DNA of 24,349 nucleotides from Ruminococcaceae bacterium UBA3753. Its GTDB lineage: Bacteria; Bacillota; Clostridia; Oscillospirales; Acutalibacteraceae. Position numbers and translations under genes: made by a program. The stretch lies in assembly GCA_002372375.1 (NCBI GenBank), contig DFGJ01000017.1, positions 894-25,242 of the forward strand, in the 5' to 3' direction. Numbering within the stretch: the stretch's first letter is position 1; every line of letters begins with the position of its first letter. Shown here piece after piece: positions 8,245-16,642 of this stretch. Under the pieces are notes generated by a model that was not told the DNA's origin, made no database searches, and saw nothing but the letters and a program-made list of their open reading frames with translations.

Positions 8245-9426
8245 TTAATAGAAACACTTCTTTCTTACAGTTGCAGGAGAATGGCACAAAATATCCGTAA
8301 AAATAAAAGTAAGAAGTTACACTATTTTATTTATGAATAGTACCACAAAATCATTAAAAAATACATTTTTTAACAACGGTAAATAAACGAAATCGTAAAA
8401 CTGGAATTAGAAAACATCCGATATTTAAGCACCAATTAAGATATAAGGAAAATCAAAACTAAATTTTTCGCTTTGCACGGAACTTTTTAAATAATTTTAA
8501 AATATGAAGAATGCAAGGCAACTAATAATTTTCAGAATGTTAAAAACTTTGTTGAAATAGTTGAAAAAGTAATATTTTAAAACTTTTAAAATACATTAAT
8601 AATACAAATTAATTATTTTTATAACTTTTTCAGACATATTTCAGCAGTAAATAATGTAATTTTTTGTATATTAAATATTATTTTTTATATTTCTCCAAGA
8701 AGAAGTGAAACGCAAAACAATTCTACTTTAGAAAAAGCGAAATACACTCAAAAAAATTTGAAAAAAAGTTGCTAGTCTGCAAAACTACAGTATTCATAAG
8801 CAACTATACTACAAACAAATCAATGTCTACAGCACATTAATTTAAAATTTTCATAGCAACTGTTCTTCATGGCATGTTTAGATAAAAACTAAAATGCTAT
8901 AAATATGTATAATACATAGTCGGAACAACAATTAAGTTGATTTCCAGTAAATCCAAAAGATAGCCTAGTAAGCTATTTTTTAAGAAAATTCGATGTAAAA
9001 AACAGCAGGATATTAAAAAATAACCACCGCTTTTTAATTATCTGGAAATACTCTCAATTTTGAGCGGTTCTTTCTGCTCATTATCTTTCTACACAACATC
9101 GAATTCAGACAATTAGCCCCATACGTACCCTATGATATCATTTGGTTCACTCACATCTCACTTAATTATATATAAAAATAATAAAAAATTCAAATGTTAA
9201 AGGCTATATATAAGAGATTAATACAAAATAATATCGTTATAAGTGGCATCTGATAGATCTAAACACTTATATATATCAAAAATAAAAATTTTAAATATAT
9301 ATCACCATATGCAGTATTTATGTACATAAACGTTTAATTAGTTTAGAGTCTACGTTCCCGAATAAATAAGCCTAATCCAGGGTACCATAAAATTAAAATA
9401 CCAAAACTGAGTCCTTTTAGATAAAC
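8245..9426. other. 1.2-kb gene-poor spacer before the germination operon
   Basis: Extremely AT-rich, with frequent stops on both strands. No gene, tRNA or clear terminator is seen. It must hold the promoters of the divergent response regulator and gerAA genes. A forespore-type promoter for gerAA was looked for: CGAATA (9359-9364) and CATAAAA (9386-9392) resemble sigma-G boxes, but the 21-nt spacing is too long to call. Confidence 0.6.
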
Positions 9427-9444
9427 GGAGGTACATAAGTTATT
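9427..9444 (+). promoter_or_regulatory. Ribosome binding site and ATT start of gerAA
   Basis: GGAGGT (9427-9432) is the only strong ribosome site upstream of gerAA. It is followed 9 nt later by ATT (9442-9444), in frame with the gene. An in-frame TAA at 9436-9438 excludes anything further upstream. Between it and the first ATG (9550) there is no in-frame ATG, GTG or TTG. Confidence 0.65.
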
Positions 9445-10971
9445 TTTGAGAAAATAAAAAAATATTTTGAAAAAGTAGAAGTAGCGGAAACAAAAAATGT
9501 CGAAAAAACTGTTTTAATAAAACTGTCTTTAAAAGAGAACTTAGAATATATGCAAAATGAATTTAAAGATAGTGACGACTTGACTATTAGAGAAGTAAAA
9601 ATAGGGGATACATCATTAAGTGTAGTTTCTTTAGACGGTATGGTAAATAAAGAAATAGTCGCAGAGAGCATACTAAACCCAATATTGGTGGCAAAAGATA
9701 GTTTAATAGAAATTAAAAGTGCTCCAAAAAAATACGAATATGTAAAGAGTACAGTTCTTACCACAACTGAGCAATATGAAATAGAAAACTTTGAAAAAGC
9801 TTTAAATCTTTTAATGTCCGGATTTTCTCTTTTATTTTTCGATGGTGTATCTAAAGTAATAGCTATAGGCATACAAGGATTCAGCTTTAGAGCAGTCGCT
9901 GAACCTGCAACAGAAGTTACTCAAAAAGGATCCAGGGAAAGCTTTGTTGAAAACGTTAAGGTAAATGTAACTCTTGTTAGGCGCAGACTAAAAAATACCA
10001 ATTTAAAATTTGAAAATTTAATTTTGGGCTCTGAAAGTAATACAGCCGTTACACTGTGCTACTTAAATAATATTGTATCAGCTAAATTATTAAACGAAGT
10101 AAAGACTAAATTAAAAAGTATAAATCTAAAATATATACTTGCTGCTGAGTACTTAATTCCTTACCTTAATGGAAACAAGAAATTATCTTTATTTAACGAG
10201 GTGGGAATTTCTGAAAGGCCAGATACTGTATGTGGCAAGATTTCTGAAGGAAGAATAGCAATACTAGTAGATGGAGTCCCTACAGCACTCATAGTGCCAT
10301 ATCTATTTATAGAATATTTCCACACTTTCGATGATTATGCTCAAAACCCTCTATTTTCAACCTTGGCAAGGTGGCTTAAGTATTTGTCGTTTTTAATAAC
10401 GATTTTACTTCCCGGAATGTACGTTGCTCTTGGAACCTTTAATCCAGAGGCCTTTCCTAGTAAGCTTGTAAACAAGATAGCAACATCTATAGGAGAGACT
10501 CCTTTCCCTATATTGTTTGAAACCCTAGTAATACACTTTATATACGAGATTATGCGTGAAGCAGGTCTTAGACTACCTAAACCTCTTGGCCATGCCGTTA
10601 GCATAATAGGAGGCCTGGTAATAGGTGATGCCGCTGTCAATTCAGGACTAATTGGAACTCCCACTTTAATGATAGTCGCTCTGACCGCTATAGCTTCTTA
10701 TATAATACCCAATTTATACGAGCCTTGTGCAGTATTAAGATTGATTTTTATACTTGTTGGAGGAATATTTGGCCTTCTTGGGGTAATGATAGTCTTTACG
10801 ATCGTTATGTTAGATATATGCTCTAAGGATGCCTATTCCACAGTTTTTTCAGCACCTGTTACTCCATTTAGCTTAAGTTCCATGAAAGATGTATTTGTTA
10901 GAGCAAGTTGGAAAGAATTATCCAAAAATTATATGAAAATACAGGAGATATCTAATGAAAATAAAAGTTAG
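9442..10971 (+). CDS. gerAA: Spore germinant receptor subunit A (GerAA/GerA family)
   Basis: Subunit A of the nutrient germinant receptor in the spore inner membrane; with subunits B and C it triggers germination. Read from ATT 9442 the protein is 509 aa, within the family range. From ATG 9550 it would be 473 aa and cut into the conserved N-terminal helix (LKENLEYMQNEF, just before DSDDLTIREVKIGD). A soluble N-terminal domain (to about residue 290) is followed by a membrane domain with several hydrophobic spans and the conserved ETLVIHFIYEIMREAGLRLP, then PLGHAVSIIGGLVIGDAAV. The C-terminus is a charged tail. It is the first gene of the A-B-C operon; gerAB follows after 237 nt. If ATT is correct, initiation would be weak and sensitive to IF3. 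A sequencing error changing ATG to ATT is the main alternative. Confidence 0.93.
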   Translation: MFEKIKKYFEKVEVAETKNVEKTVLIKLSLKENLEYMQNEFKDSDDLTIREVKIGDTSLSVVSLDGMVNKEIVAESILNPILVAKDSLIEIKSAPKKYEYVKSTVLTTTEQYEIENFEKALNLLMSGFSLLFFDGVSKVIAIGIQGFSFRAVAEPATEVTQKGSRESFVENVKVNVTLVRRRLKNTNLKFENLILGSESNTAVTLCYLNNIVSAKLLNEVKTKLKSINLKYILAAEYLIPYLNGNKKLSLFNEVGISERPDTVCGKISEGRIAILVDGVPTALIVPYLFIEYFHTFDDYAQNPLFSTLARWLKYLSFLITILLPGMYVALGTFNPEAFPSKLVNKIATSIGETPFPILFETLVIHFIYEIMREAGLRLPKPLGHAVSIIGGLVIGDAAVNSGLIGTPTLMIVALTAIASYIIPNLYEPCAVLRLIFILVGGIFGLLGVMIVFTIVMLDICSKDAYSTVFSAPVTPFSLSSMKDVFVRASWKELSKNYMKIQEISNENKS

Positions 10972-11208
10972 CCTTTAAGTGTATTGCATCAGTGAAAACA
11001 AAATTTTGTCTAAATTACCCTTCAGTTAAAAACAAAACGGACAAACACTAATAAAACTTTTAGCACTAAAAAACAGTATAGGTATGCTCAAACGTGATAA
11101 GTAAGAAACACGACTTTTATGAATATCCGAAAAACTAGCTAAAAGCGTAACTGCTGCGATTAACTTCTTTTAAGAGGTAGATCTAAAACATTTTATGCAG
11201 AGGGAAAG

Positions 11209-12270
11209 ATGGAAATAAAGTATAAAATTACCAAACTACAACTTTTTTCTTTACTCTTTTTATTTCCGATAATACTAACGTTAACTTACACAAAAGAGTT
11301 TTTTGAAGCAGAAAACGGAAGTATATGGGATTTTTTAATATCTTGCGCAGCCTCTTATTTATCTACCTTCATTCTTATAATTCCTGCATATATTCTTTAC
11401 AAAAAATACCCTAACTTTGATTTTTTTTACTCTGCTAAAATTCGATCCATAAACAGCGCATTTTATTCCATATATTTTTTATGGTTAGCTTGTTATTGCG
11501 CTTCTATTTTTAGAGTGTTTATTCTAAGCGTACTTCCGTACGATTCACAAATATTCTTACTTTCTCTCTTGATGTGCTTTTCTATAATATATGCTTCTTT
11601 CAAAGGAATAAACGCTATAGCTAGAACAAGTGTCTTAGTTTTCGCCTTAGTTACCATTTCTTTGATACTTATTTTATTTTCACTATCTAAAAAAATAGAA
11701 GATATCAATTATCCCGTTTTTATGCAAAATGGTACAGAAGACATAATAAACGGATTTTCTTATATGATATCCAGACATTTTGCAATACCGGCTCTGGTAA
11801 TACTCCTACCACTTGCCGATACTAAACCAGGAAAAGGCTTTCTTTTTTGGAACACTGGTATCCACCTTTTTTTTGCTACAATAGTCCTAGTAGTGACCGG
11901 TGCTTTAGGAGAATACCTAAAAACGCAGATTTTTCCGTTTTACTCCGCGACCAAAGTGGCACAAATAGGAGTTTTTAGAAGACTAGACACTATATATATC
12001 GGAATATTTGTAACCGGTGTACTCGTTATAACATCTATGTTTTTCAGTATTTTTAGATACAGCATAAACAATATAAAAAGTACTAAAATCAAAAATATCT
12101 TTTTAGTTGTGGCCTCCTTTATAGTTTTATTTCTCAGCAGTTTTTTAAAATCGACGACGGAATTTAACTGCTTTTTATACAATACAAAATTCCTTTTAGT
12201 AATGTTTTTGACCGCAACTATTCTGTTACCGACTATTAATTTAATAGCGGGAAAGACTGAAAAGAATTAA
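11209..12270 (+). CDS. gerAB: Spore germinant receptor subunit B (GerAB family permease)
   Basis: Integral membrane subunit of the germinant receptor, related to amino-acid/polyamine permeases (APC superfamily); in studied spores this subunit binds the amino-acid germinant. It is 353 aa and hydrophobic throughout, compatible with the usual ten spans (for example about 10-28, 42-64, 84-103, 111-130, 138-160, 185-202, 213-234, 266-287, 299-317 and 325-347). The position between gerAA and gerAC confirms the assignment. The AGAGGG ribosome site lies only 4-5 nt before ATG 11209. The 237-nt gap to gerAA is longer than usual for these operons and holds no gene. The stop is 20 nt before gerAC. The germinant cannot be predicted. 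Confidence 0.9.
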   Translation: MEIKYKITKLQLFSLLFLFPIILTLTYTKEFFEAENGSIWDFLISCAASYLSTFILIIPAYILYKKYPNFDFFYSAKIRSINSAFYSIYFLWLACYCASIFRVFILSVLPYDSQIFLLSLLMCFSIIYASFKGINAIARTSVLVFALVTISLILILFSLSKKIEDINYPVFMQNGTEDIINGFSYMISRHFAIPALVILLPLADTKPGKGFLFWNTGIHLFFATIVLVVTGALGEYLKTQIFPFYSATKVAQIGVFRRLDTIYIGIFVTGVLVITSMFFSIFRYSINNIKSTKIKNIFLVVASFIVLFLSSFLKSTTEFNCFLYNTKFLLVMFLTATILLPTINLIAGKTEKN

Positions 12271-12290
12271 CAAAGGAGTCAAGTGTTTTA

Positions 12291-13388
12291 ATGAAAAAAG
12301 TTTTTTTATTAATTTTACTAATAAGTACGGTGATCTTTTCTGGGTGCGCAAGAGCTGTGCAGTTAAGTGAAAAACTACTGGTTCAAGGAATGGGAATAGA
12401 TTACAAGAATAATGAATATGTAATTACTTTGCAAACTATAAATTCAAAAGAAACAAGTAACGAAAAATCTTCTACCCCAAAGAAAATAAAAACAATAACA
12501 TCTTCTGGGGAAACAATAAAAGAAGCTAGCTACAATATAATAAAACAAACTGGAAAAGAACCGCTTTACTCGCAAACGCTGATACTGCTATTAGGAAAAG
12601 GAACTATAGAGCAAGGGATCAATAAATTCATTGATTTTTTTGTAAGACATCACGAGTTTAGCCCAGACACAAGAGTGTTAGTAACGGAACACGAGGCTAT
12701 AGAAGTTTTAAACTTAAAAGAAGATGACGAAATTATATCATCAGAAGATATATTAGCTATGCTTGAAGAAGGTCCTAACAAAAGTAAAAAATTACACTCA
12801 AACATAGAAAGTATAATTGGTGATCTAAAAGACAAGAACTCTTTTGTAAAAATATCTCTCTTAGACATAAAGAGGGAACAAGGCAAAAATGTATTAACAA
12901 TAGAAAAATTAGGAATTTTTAAAGAAGATAAATATCTTGCGTGCTTAGATAAAAATGAAACAAAAGGCGCACTAATTGTTCGTGGCAAAGCAAAAAATAT
13001 GGTGGATACTATAGATTCAAAAAATTTCCGAAATGTAAGTTACACAATATCTAAACTATCTTCTAAGTCAAAAATAGAAGTCAAAAACGATGGTGTGGAA
13101 ATAAATATTAAAATAAATCTAGAAGCAGACGTTAACGAATCTGAAAACAAAATTTCCAAGAAGGATTTTGGTGAAATTGAAAGAGAAATATCCGGTAGAG
13201 TAAAAGAACTATGTTCTGCTGCTATAGAAAAGGCAATATTTGAAAACGGTTGCGATATATTTGAATTTTCCAAAATGTTGATAAAAGAGAAGCCTGATTA
13301 CAAACAAGAGCAAGAAGAAAAAATAATTCAAAGACTAAAAAGTGCAAACTACAAAATTGAGGTAAAATCCAAAGTGTGTGCTGTTTAA
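12291..13388 (+). CDS. gerAC: Spore germinant receptor subunit C, lipoprotein (GerAC family)
   Basis: A 365-aa lipoprotein subunit of the germinant receptor, expected on the outer face of the spore inner membrane. The signal peptide (MKKVFLLILLISTVIFSGC) ends in a lipobox IFSGC, with Cys19 as the lipidation site. The conserved GerAC start follows (VQLSEKLLVQGMGIDY, about 23-38). The C-terminal domain ends with the family-typical helix region ENGCDIFEFSKMLIKEKPDY. AAAGGAG (12272-12278) lies 12 nt upstream of the start. The gene is full length, so the whole A-B-C receptor is intact although the surrounding DNA is eroded. No clear terminator follows; the inverted repeat at 13449-13489 lies 60 nt downstream without a T-run. 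Confidence 0.92.
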   Translation: MKKVFLLILLISTVIFSGCARAVQLSEKLLVQGMGIDYKNNEYVITLQTINSKETSNEKSSTPKKIKTITSSGETIKEASYNIIKQTGKEPLYSQTLILLLGKGTIEQGINKFIDFFVRHHEFSPDTRVLVTEHEAIEVLNLKEDDEIISSEDILAMLEEGPNKSKKLHSNIESIIGDLKDKNSFVKISLLDIKREQGKNVLTIEKLGIFKEDKYLACLDKNETKGALIVRGKAKNMVDTIDSKNFRNVSYTISKLSSKSKIEVKNDGVEINIKINLEADVNESENKISKKDFGEIEREISGRVKELCSAAIEKAIFENGCDIFEFSKMLIKEKPDYKQEQEEKIIQRLKSANYKIEVKSKVCAV

Positions 13389-13448
13389 AGTATAAATTAA
13401 AAAAAAGCCTTAATTAAACTTAAAAAATTCACACATTTGTTACTATAA

Positions 13449-13489
13449 TAACTTTCACCTTAAGTTATATTTATTATGAGTGAAAGTTA
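13449..13489 (+). promoter_or_regulatory. 10-bp perfect inverted repeat upstream of the ferredoxin promoter
   Basis: TAACTTTCAC (13449-13458) and GTGAAAGTTA (13480-13489) are exact reverse complements separated by 21 nt. The repeat ends 8 nt before the ferredoxin -35 box. No T-run follows, so it is not a classical terminator. It may be an operator or an mRNA 3'-end hairpin for the ger operon. Confidence 0.45.
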
Positions 13490-13497
13490 AAGTCCCA

Positions 13498-13526
13498 TTG
13501 TTTTAAATATATTTTTTGAGTATAAT
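13498..13526 (+). promoter_or_regulatory. Sigma-A-type promoter of the ferredoxin gene
   Basis: -35 TTGTTT (13498-13503), an exact 17-nt spacer and a perfect -10 TATAAT (13521-13526). It lies 41 nt before the ferredoxin start codon. No second promoter is evident before metK, so metK may also be read from it. Confidence 0.75.
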
Positions 13527-13567
13527 CGCTGTTGACTGTATTTTATTTAGTTTCCGGAGGTTTCTTG

Positions 13568-13747
13568 ATGTCGTACAGGATAAGTGATGAGTGTATAGGT
13601 TGCGGTTCTTGCAAGGGTGAGTGCCCAGCTGAAGCAATAGACGTAGGTAATGACGGTAAGTATAGGGTTGATCCTGGGAAATGTATAAGTTGTGGAACTT
13701 GTGCTTCGGTGTGTCCGGTAGATGCACCAAGTCCAGAGGAAAAATGA
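13568..13747 (+). CDS. 2[4Fe-4S] ferredoxin
   Basis: A 59-aa clostridial-type ferredoxin, a small soluble low-potential electron carrier. Two cluster motifs are complete: Cys9-x2-Cys12-x2-Cys15-x3-Cys19-Pro and Cys39-x2-Cys42-x2-Cys45-x3-Cys49-Pro. The fourth Cys of each motif belongs to the other cluster, as usual for the fold. The start at 13568 is fixed by GGAGG (13556-13560), 7 nt upstream, and by the conserved start MSYRISDECIGC. A longer in-frame reading from 13532 would start upstream of this ribosome site. The length is typical (55-60 aa). metK begins 130 nt downstream. Redox partners are not in the window; such ferredoxins usually serve pyruvate:ferredoxin oxidoreductase or hydrogenase. 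Confidence 0.95.
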   Translation: MSYRISDECIGCGSCKGECPAEAIDVGNDGKYRVDPGKCISCGTCASVCPVDAPSPEEK

Positions 13748-13877
13748 AGCTGATAAAGGGAACTTTGTTCTGAGTCTGGTTTTGCCGAACAATAGATTTT
13801 GTGTGGAAATGCGGTGTAGAATTTTTTACTTTTGCCAGTAGAGATTTCTGCTATTGTAGTAGGAAGGAAGTTACGAG

Positions 13878-15092
13878 ATGGATGTCGAATATTTTACCTC
13901 TGAATCTGTCACAAAGGGGCACCCGGATAAACTTTGTGACCAAGTTGCCGATGCTGTTCTAGACGATATTTTAAAGAAAGATCCGCTATCTTACGTAGCG
14001 TGCGAAGTTACGGCTACGACTGGACTTATCCACGTGATGGGCGAGATATCTACAAACTGTTATGTGGATATTTCAGCAGTCGCTCGAGAAACTGTGAATG
14101 GCATTGGCTACAACAATACCGAATCATGCTTTAACGGAAATTCTTGCGCTGTTATAACTTCGATTAATGCCCAATCTGCTGATATCGCTATGGGTGTGGA
14201 TAAGTCCCTCGAATACAAAAATGATTCAAACTGTGCTCTGCTAGACAGAGTAGGTGCTGGAGACCAAGGAATAATGTACGGCTATGCATGTAAAGACACT
14301 TCTACGCTTATGCCTGCACCTATTTTTCTGGCACACAGAATCACAAAAGAATTAAGCAGCTTGAGAGAAACCGGTGTTTTAAACTATCTGAGACCCGATG
14401 GTAAATCGCAAGTGACCGTTGCTTATGAAAATGGTATACCAAAGGAAGTCGCAAAAATTGTTATATCTGCACAACATGATGAAAACGTTAGCATAAATAC
14501 CATTAAGAGCGACCTTATTGATCTGATTGTTCATAGCGAAAAAGTTATACCAGCTAGTATTGTTTCAAACGATGTTGAAATTCTAATAAATCCGACTGGG
14601 AGATTTGTCGTTGGAGGGCCTGCAGCAGATTCCGGTCTTACTGGAAGAAAATTAATGGTAGATACATACGGCGGGATGGCGCATCATGGCGGTGGAGCAT
14701 TTTCAGGAAAGGACCCGACTAAAGTAGATAGGTCAGGATCTTACATGGCACGGTATGTTGCCAAAAACATTGTGGGAGCAAATTTAGCTGATAAATGTGA
14801 AGTCAGCGTAAGCTACGCGATTGGTATTGCACAGCCAGTTTGCGTTTATGTGAATAGTTTTGGGACATCACGGTATTCTAATGCAAAGCTGACGTCAGCG
14901 GTAGAGAAAGTTTTTGATTTTAGACCGAAAGCAATAATAGACAACTTTGATCTAAGAAAACCGATATATAAAGAATTAGCTGCATATGGTCATTTTGGGA
15001 GAGAAGAGCTAAATGTGCCTTGGGAAAAGTTGGACAAAACTGAAGAATTACTGGATTTGATTAAGGTCAATGCTGTAGACCGAAAGCAATAA
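13878..15092 (+). CDS. metK: S-adenosylmethionine synthetase
   Basis: Makes S-adenosylmethionine from ATP and methionine; the product feeds methyltransferases such as PrmC. It is 404 aa. Signature motifs are intact: GHPDKLCDQ (14-22), GAGDQGIMYGYA (126-137) and the phosphate-binding GGGAFSGKDPTKVDRS (271-286). The C-terminal YGHFGREE (370-377) and PWEKLDK (381-387) are also present. AGGAAGGAAG lies about 7 nt upstream of the start. The native end is expected near LLDLIK (391-396). The last eight residues (VNAVDRKQ) come from reading into a tandem duplicate of the gene's own 3' end and are not family sequence. The catalytic core is intact, so the enzyme is probably functional. Confidence 0.96.
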   Translation: MDVEYFTSESVTKGHPDKLCDQVADAVLDDILKKDPLSYVACEVTATTGLIHVMGEISTNCYVDISAVARETVNGIGYNNTESCFNGNSCAVITSINAQSADIAMGVDKSLEYKNDSNCALLDRVGAGDQGIMYGYACKDTSTLMPAPIFLAHRITKELSSLRETGVLNYLRPDGKSQVTVAYENGIPKEVAKIVISAQHDENVSINTIKSDLIDLIVHSEKVIPASIVSNDVEILINPTGRFVVGGPAADSGLTGRKLMVDTYGGMAHHGGGAFSGKDPTKVDRSGSYMARYVAKNIVGANLADKCEVSVSYAIGIAQPVCVYVNSFGTSRYSNAKLTSAVEKVFDFRPKAIIDNFDLRKPIYKELAAYGHFGREELNVPWEKLDKTEELLDLIKVNAVDRKQ

Positions 15093-15378
15093 TAGACAAC
15101 TTTGGTCTGAGAAAACCGATATATAAAGAATTAGTTGCACATGGTCATTTTGGTAGGGAGATATAAATGTACCTTGGGAAAAGTTGGATAAAATTAAAGA
15201 ATTACTAGATTTGATTAAAGTCGATGCTGTAGACCGAAAGCAATAATAGACAACTTTGGTCTGAGAAAACCGATATATAAAGAATTAGCTGCATATGGCC
15301 ATTTTGGTAGAGAGGATCTAAATGCACGTGGGAAATGTTGGATAGAATTGAAGAATTACTAGATTTGATTAGATAATA
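14921..15378 (+). repeat. Three tandem copies of the metK 3' end (about 155 bp each)
   Basis: Copy 1 (14921-15075) is the coding end of metK. Copies 2 (15076-15229) and 3 (15230 to about 15378) follow head to tail. Each begins TAGACCGAAAGCAATAATAG. The periods are 155 and 154 bp, not multiples of three, so the extra copies are out of frame and shorten to DRKQ-stop. Copies 2 and 3 share bases that differ from copy 1 (for example TTTGGTCTGAG against TTTGATCTAAG) and both carry single-base deletions. Copy 3 ends LLDLIR followed by two stops, probably the original end of the gene, so the array seems to have grown inside the 3' end. TTTGATT occurs just before copy 1 and near the end of each copy, a possible recombination point. 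Confidence 0.93.
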
Positions 15379-16013
15379 AAATCGCCTTTCTTCAATACGA
15401 ACTATCTGTTTAATATTTATCCAAACTGTTGCGAGATAGTCCATTTAGATTGTGCACATTCAATCAGCACCTGTTCCTAACGCAAAGCAATAAAACTTGG
15501 GCAGTCAACATAATATTTTTCCCAAAATCATCTTCTTAAACTACTAAAAAGCCCCGCGAGAGAAACCGTGAAGTTCCGAGTTGATCCACGACCAGTTGAT
15601 TATCTCCTTTTTTATCCCAAAGCCAAAGTACATAAACAGAAAAATACAACGCGAACTGGCACGAAAAAATAAACGAGCCTAACTCAAATCAATAGAAACT
15701 CTGTCATCCGTAATAGGCAAAAACGTGTCCGTTCCAGCCAGGCACCACATTTTAAAACACTCTTTCTCTTGCTAACCCGCATATAAACACTCCATCTTAT
15801 TCATTTTTAGACAAAGCTACCATCATGCAACTATCAAAACGTCTTGAGTGCAAAAGACATTTGCCCTGAAAAAGACCTGAACATAGCGAAAGAAAAATCA
15901 TACCAATACCACCAGCACGGCACCCAACGAGTCTACGAAAAGGACGTAACGAACAGTCATCCCCTCGTAGACTAACACAAAAATCGTGGCTTCTCACCCA
16001 AAAAAACACATAC
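15379..16013. other. Spacer between the convergent metK and rplT
   Basis: No supported gene. A 70-codon minus-strand frame at 15797-16009 has no family features and an alternative start, and is not called. The stretch is less AT-rich than other spacers and holds the inverted repeat at 15930-15973, listed separately. No canonical terminator with a T-run is visible for either flanking operon. Confidence 0.5.
15930..15973 (-). other. Stable hairpin downstream of rplT
   Basis: AGTCTACGA (15930-15938) and TCGTAGACT (15965-15973) are exact reverse complements. GGAC (15942-15945) can pair with GTC...CC inside the loop. The hairpin begins about 40 nt after the rplT stop on the minus strand. No T-run follows in either direction, so it may be an mRNA 3'-end or processing structure, not an intrinsic terminator. 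Confidence 0.4.
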
Positions 16014-16379
16014 CTAAGCTCTTTCTTGCCGGAGCGACTTTACTTTTTCAACAATCGACCTAAAGGCTTCCGCATCAAAAACAGCTATTTCAGAAAGCAT
16101 CTTTCTGTTAAGCAAAATCCCACATTTTTTCAAACCGTCTATGAAAGAAGAATAATTAAGACCATGCATTCTACAAGCAGCAGAAATTCTCGTAATCCAA
16201 AGCCTTCTAAAGTCTCTTTTACGCTGTTTTCGCCCAATATAAGCATAATTTCCAGACTTCATTACCGCTTGTTTAGCCATTTTAAAATGCTTACTCTTAG
16301 CGCCCCAATACCCTTTTGCTAATTTAAGAACACGCCTACGCCGGGCTCGCGTAACCAGTGCACCCTTAACTCTAGCCAT
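16014..16379 (-). CDS. rplT: 50S ribosomal protein L20
   Basis: A 121-aa large-subunit protein needed for early 23S rRNA assembly. The sequence is typical from MARVKGALVTRARRRRVLKL through KGYWGAKSKHF, YAYIGRKQRKRDFRRLWI and the ISAACRMHGLNYSSFIDGL region. ATG 16379 is chosen because the family starts MARVK; a TTG two codons upstream is the only other option. AAAGGAA (16390-16396) lies 10 nt before the start. It is the third gene of the infC-rpmI-rplT operon, 34 nt after rpmI. In several Firmicutes L20 represses this operon by binding the infC leader. A structured leader is present here (see 17176-17280), so the same control is plausible but not shown. Confidence 0.97.
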   Translation of the reverse strand: MARVKGALVTRARRRRVLKLAKGYWGAKSKHFKMAKQAVMKSGNYAYIGRKQRKRDFRRLWITRISAACRMHGLNYSSFIDGLKKCGILLNRKMLSEIAVFDAEAFRSIVEKVKSLRQERA

Positions 16380-16413
16380 AACCAATTCGTTCCTTTCACA
16401 ATCTAATTTTTAA

Positions 16414-16611
16414 TCATCCACAAGGCAAAAGCCTTTTGATTGCTAAAACATTTGTCTTATCCATAACAGTAGATTTTCTAAGTCCTCTTTTTCTCTTCGT
16501 AGTCTTCTTATTTAAAATATGAGATTTATTCGCGTGACCACGTAAAACTTTGCCATTTTTGGTAATCTTGAAACGCTTCTTAGCACCGCTATGTGTTTTT
16601 AACTTTTGCAT
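16414..16611 (-). CDS. rpmI: 50S ribosomal protein L35
   Basis: A 65-aa, strongly basic ribosomal protein with the conserved start MQKLKTHSGAKKRFKITKNGK and the central HANKSHILNKKTTKRKRGLRK. Family members are 60-67 aa. The usual Pro2 is Gln here (family start MPKMKTHSG). A strong AAGGAGG lies 13 nt upstream, with a second purine run AAAAGG closer to the start. It sits between infC (31 nt upstream) and rplT (34 nt downstream) in the standard operon order and is surely co-transcribed. Confidence 0.96.
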   Translation of the reverse strand: MQKLKTHSGAKKRFKITKNGKVLRGHANKSHILNKKTTKRKRGLRKSTVMDKTNVLAIKRLLPCG

Positions 16612-16642
16612 AGCTAAACCTTTTCCTCCTTAAAAACTCAAT

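Noticed and set aside
9359..9392. Sigma-G-like boxes CGAATA and CATAAAA before gerAA
   Set aside because: The 21-nt spacing is too long for a forespore promoter, so no promoter was called.
15205..15444. 79-codon minus-strand frame over the metK repeats
   Set aside because: It is the antisense shadow of the third metK tail copy.
15797..16009. 70-codon minus-strand open frame after rplT
   Set aside because: It starts at a non-ATG codon or inside a spacer, has no ribosome site or family features, and overlaps the hairpin at 15930-15973. Chance frame is the simpler reading.
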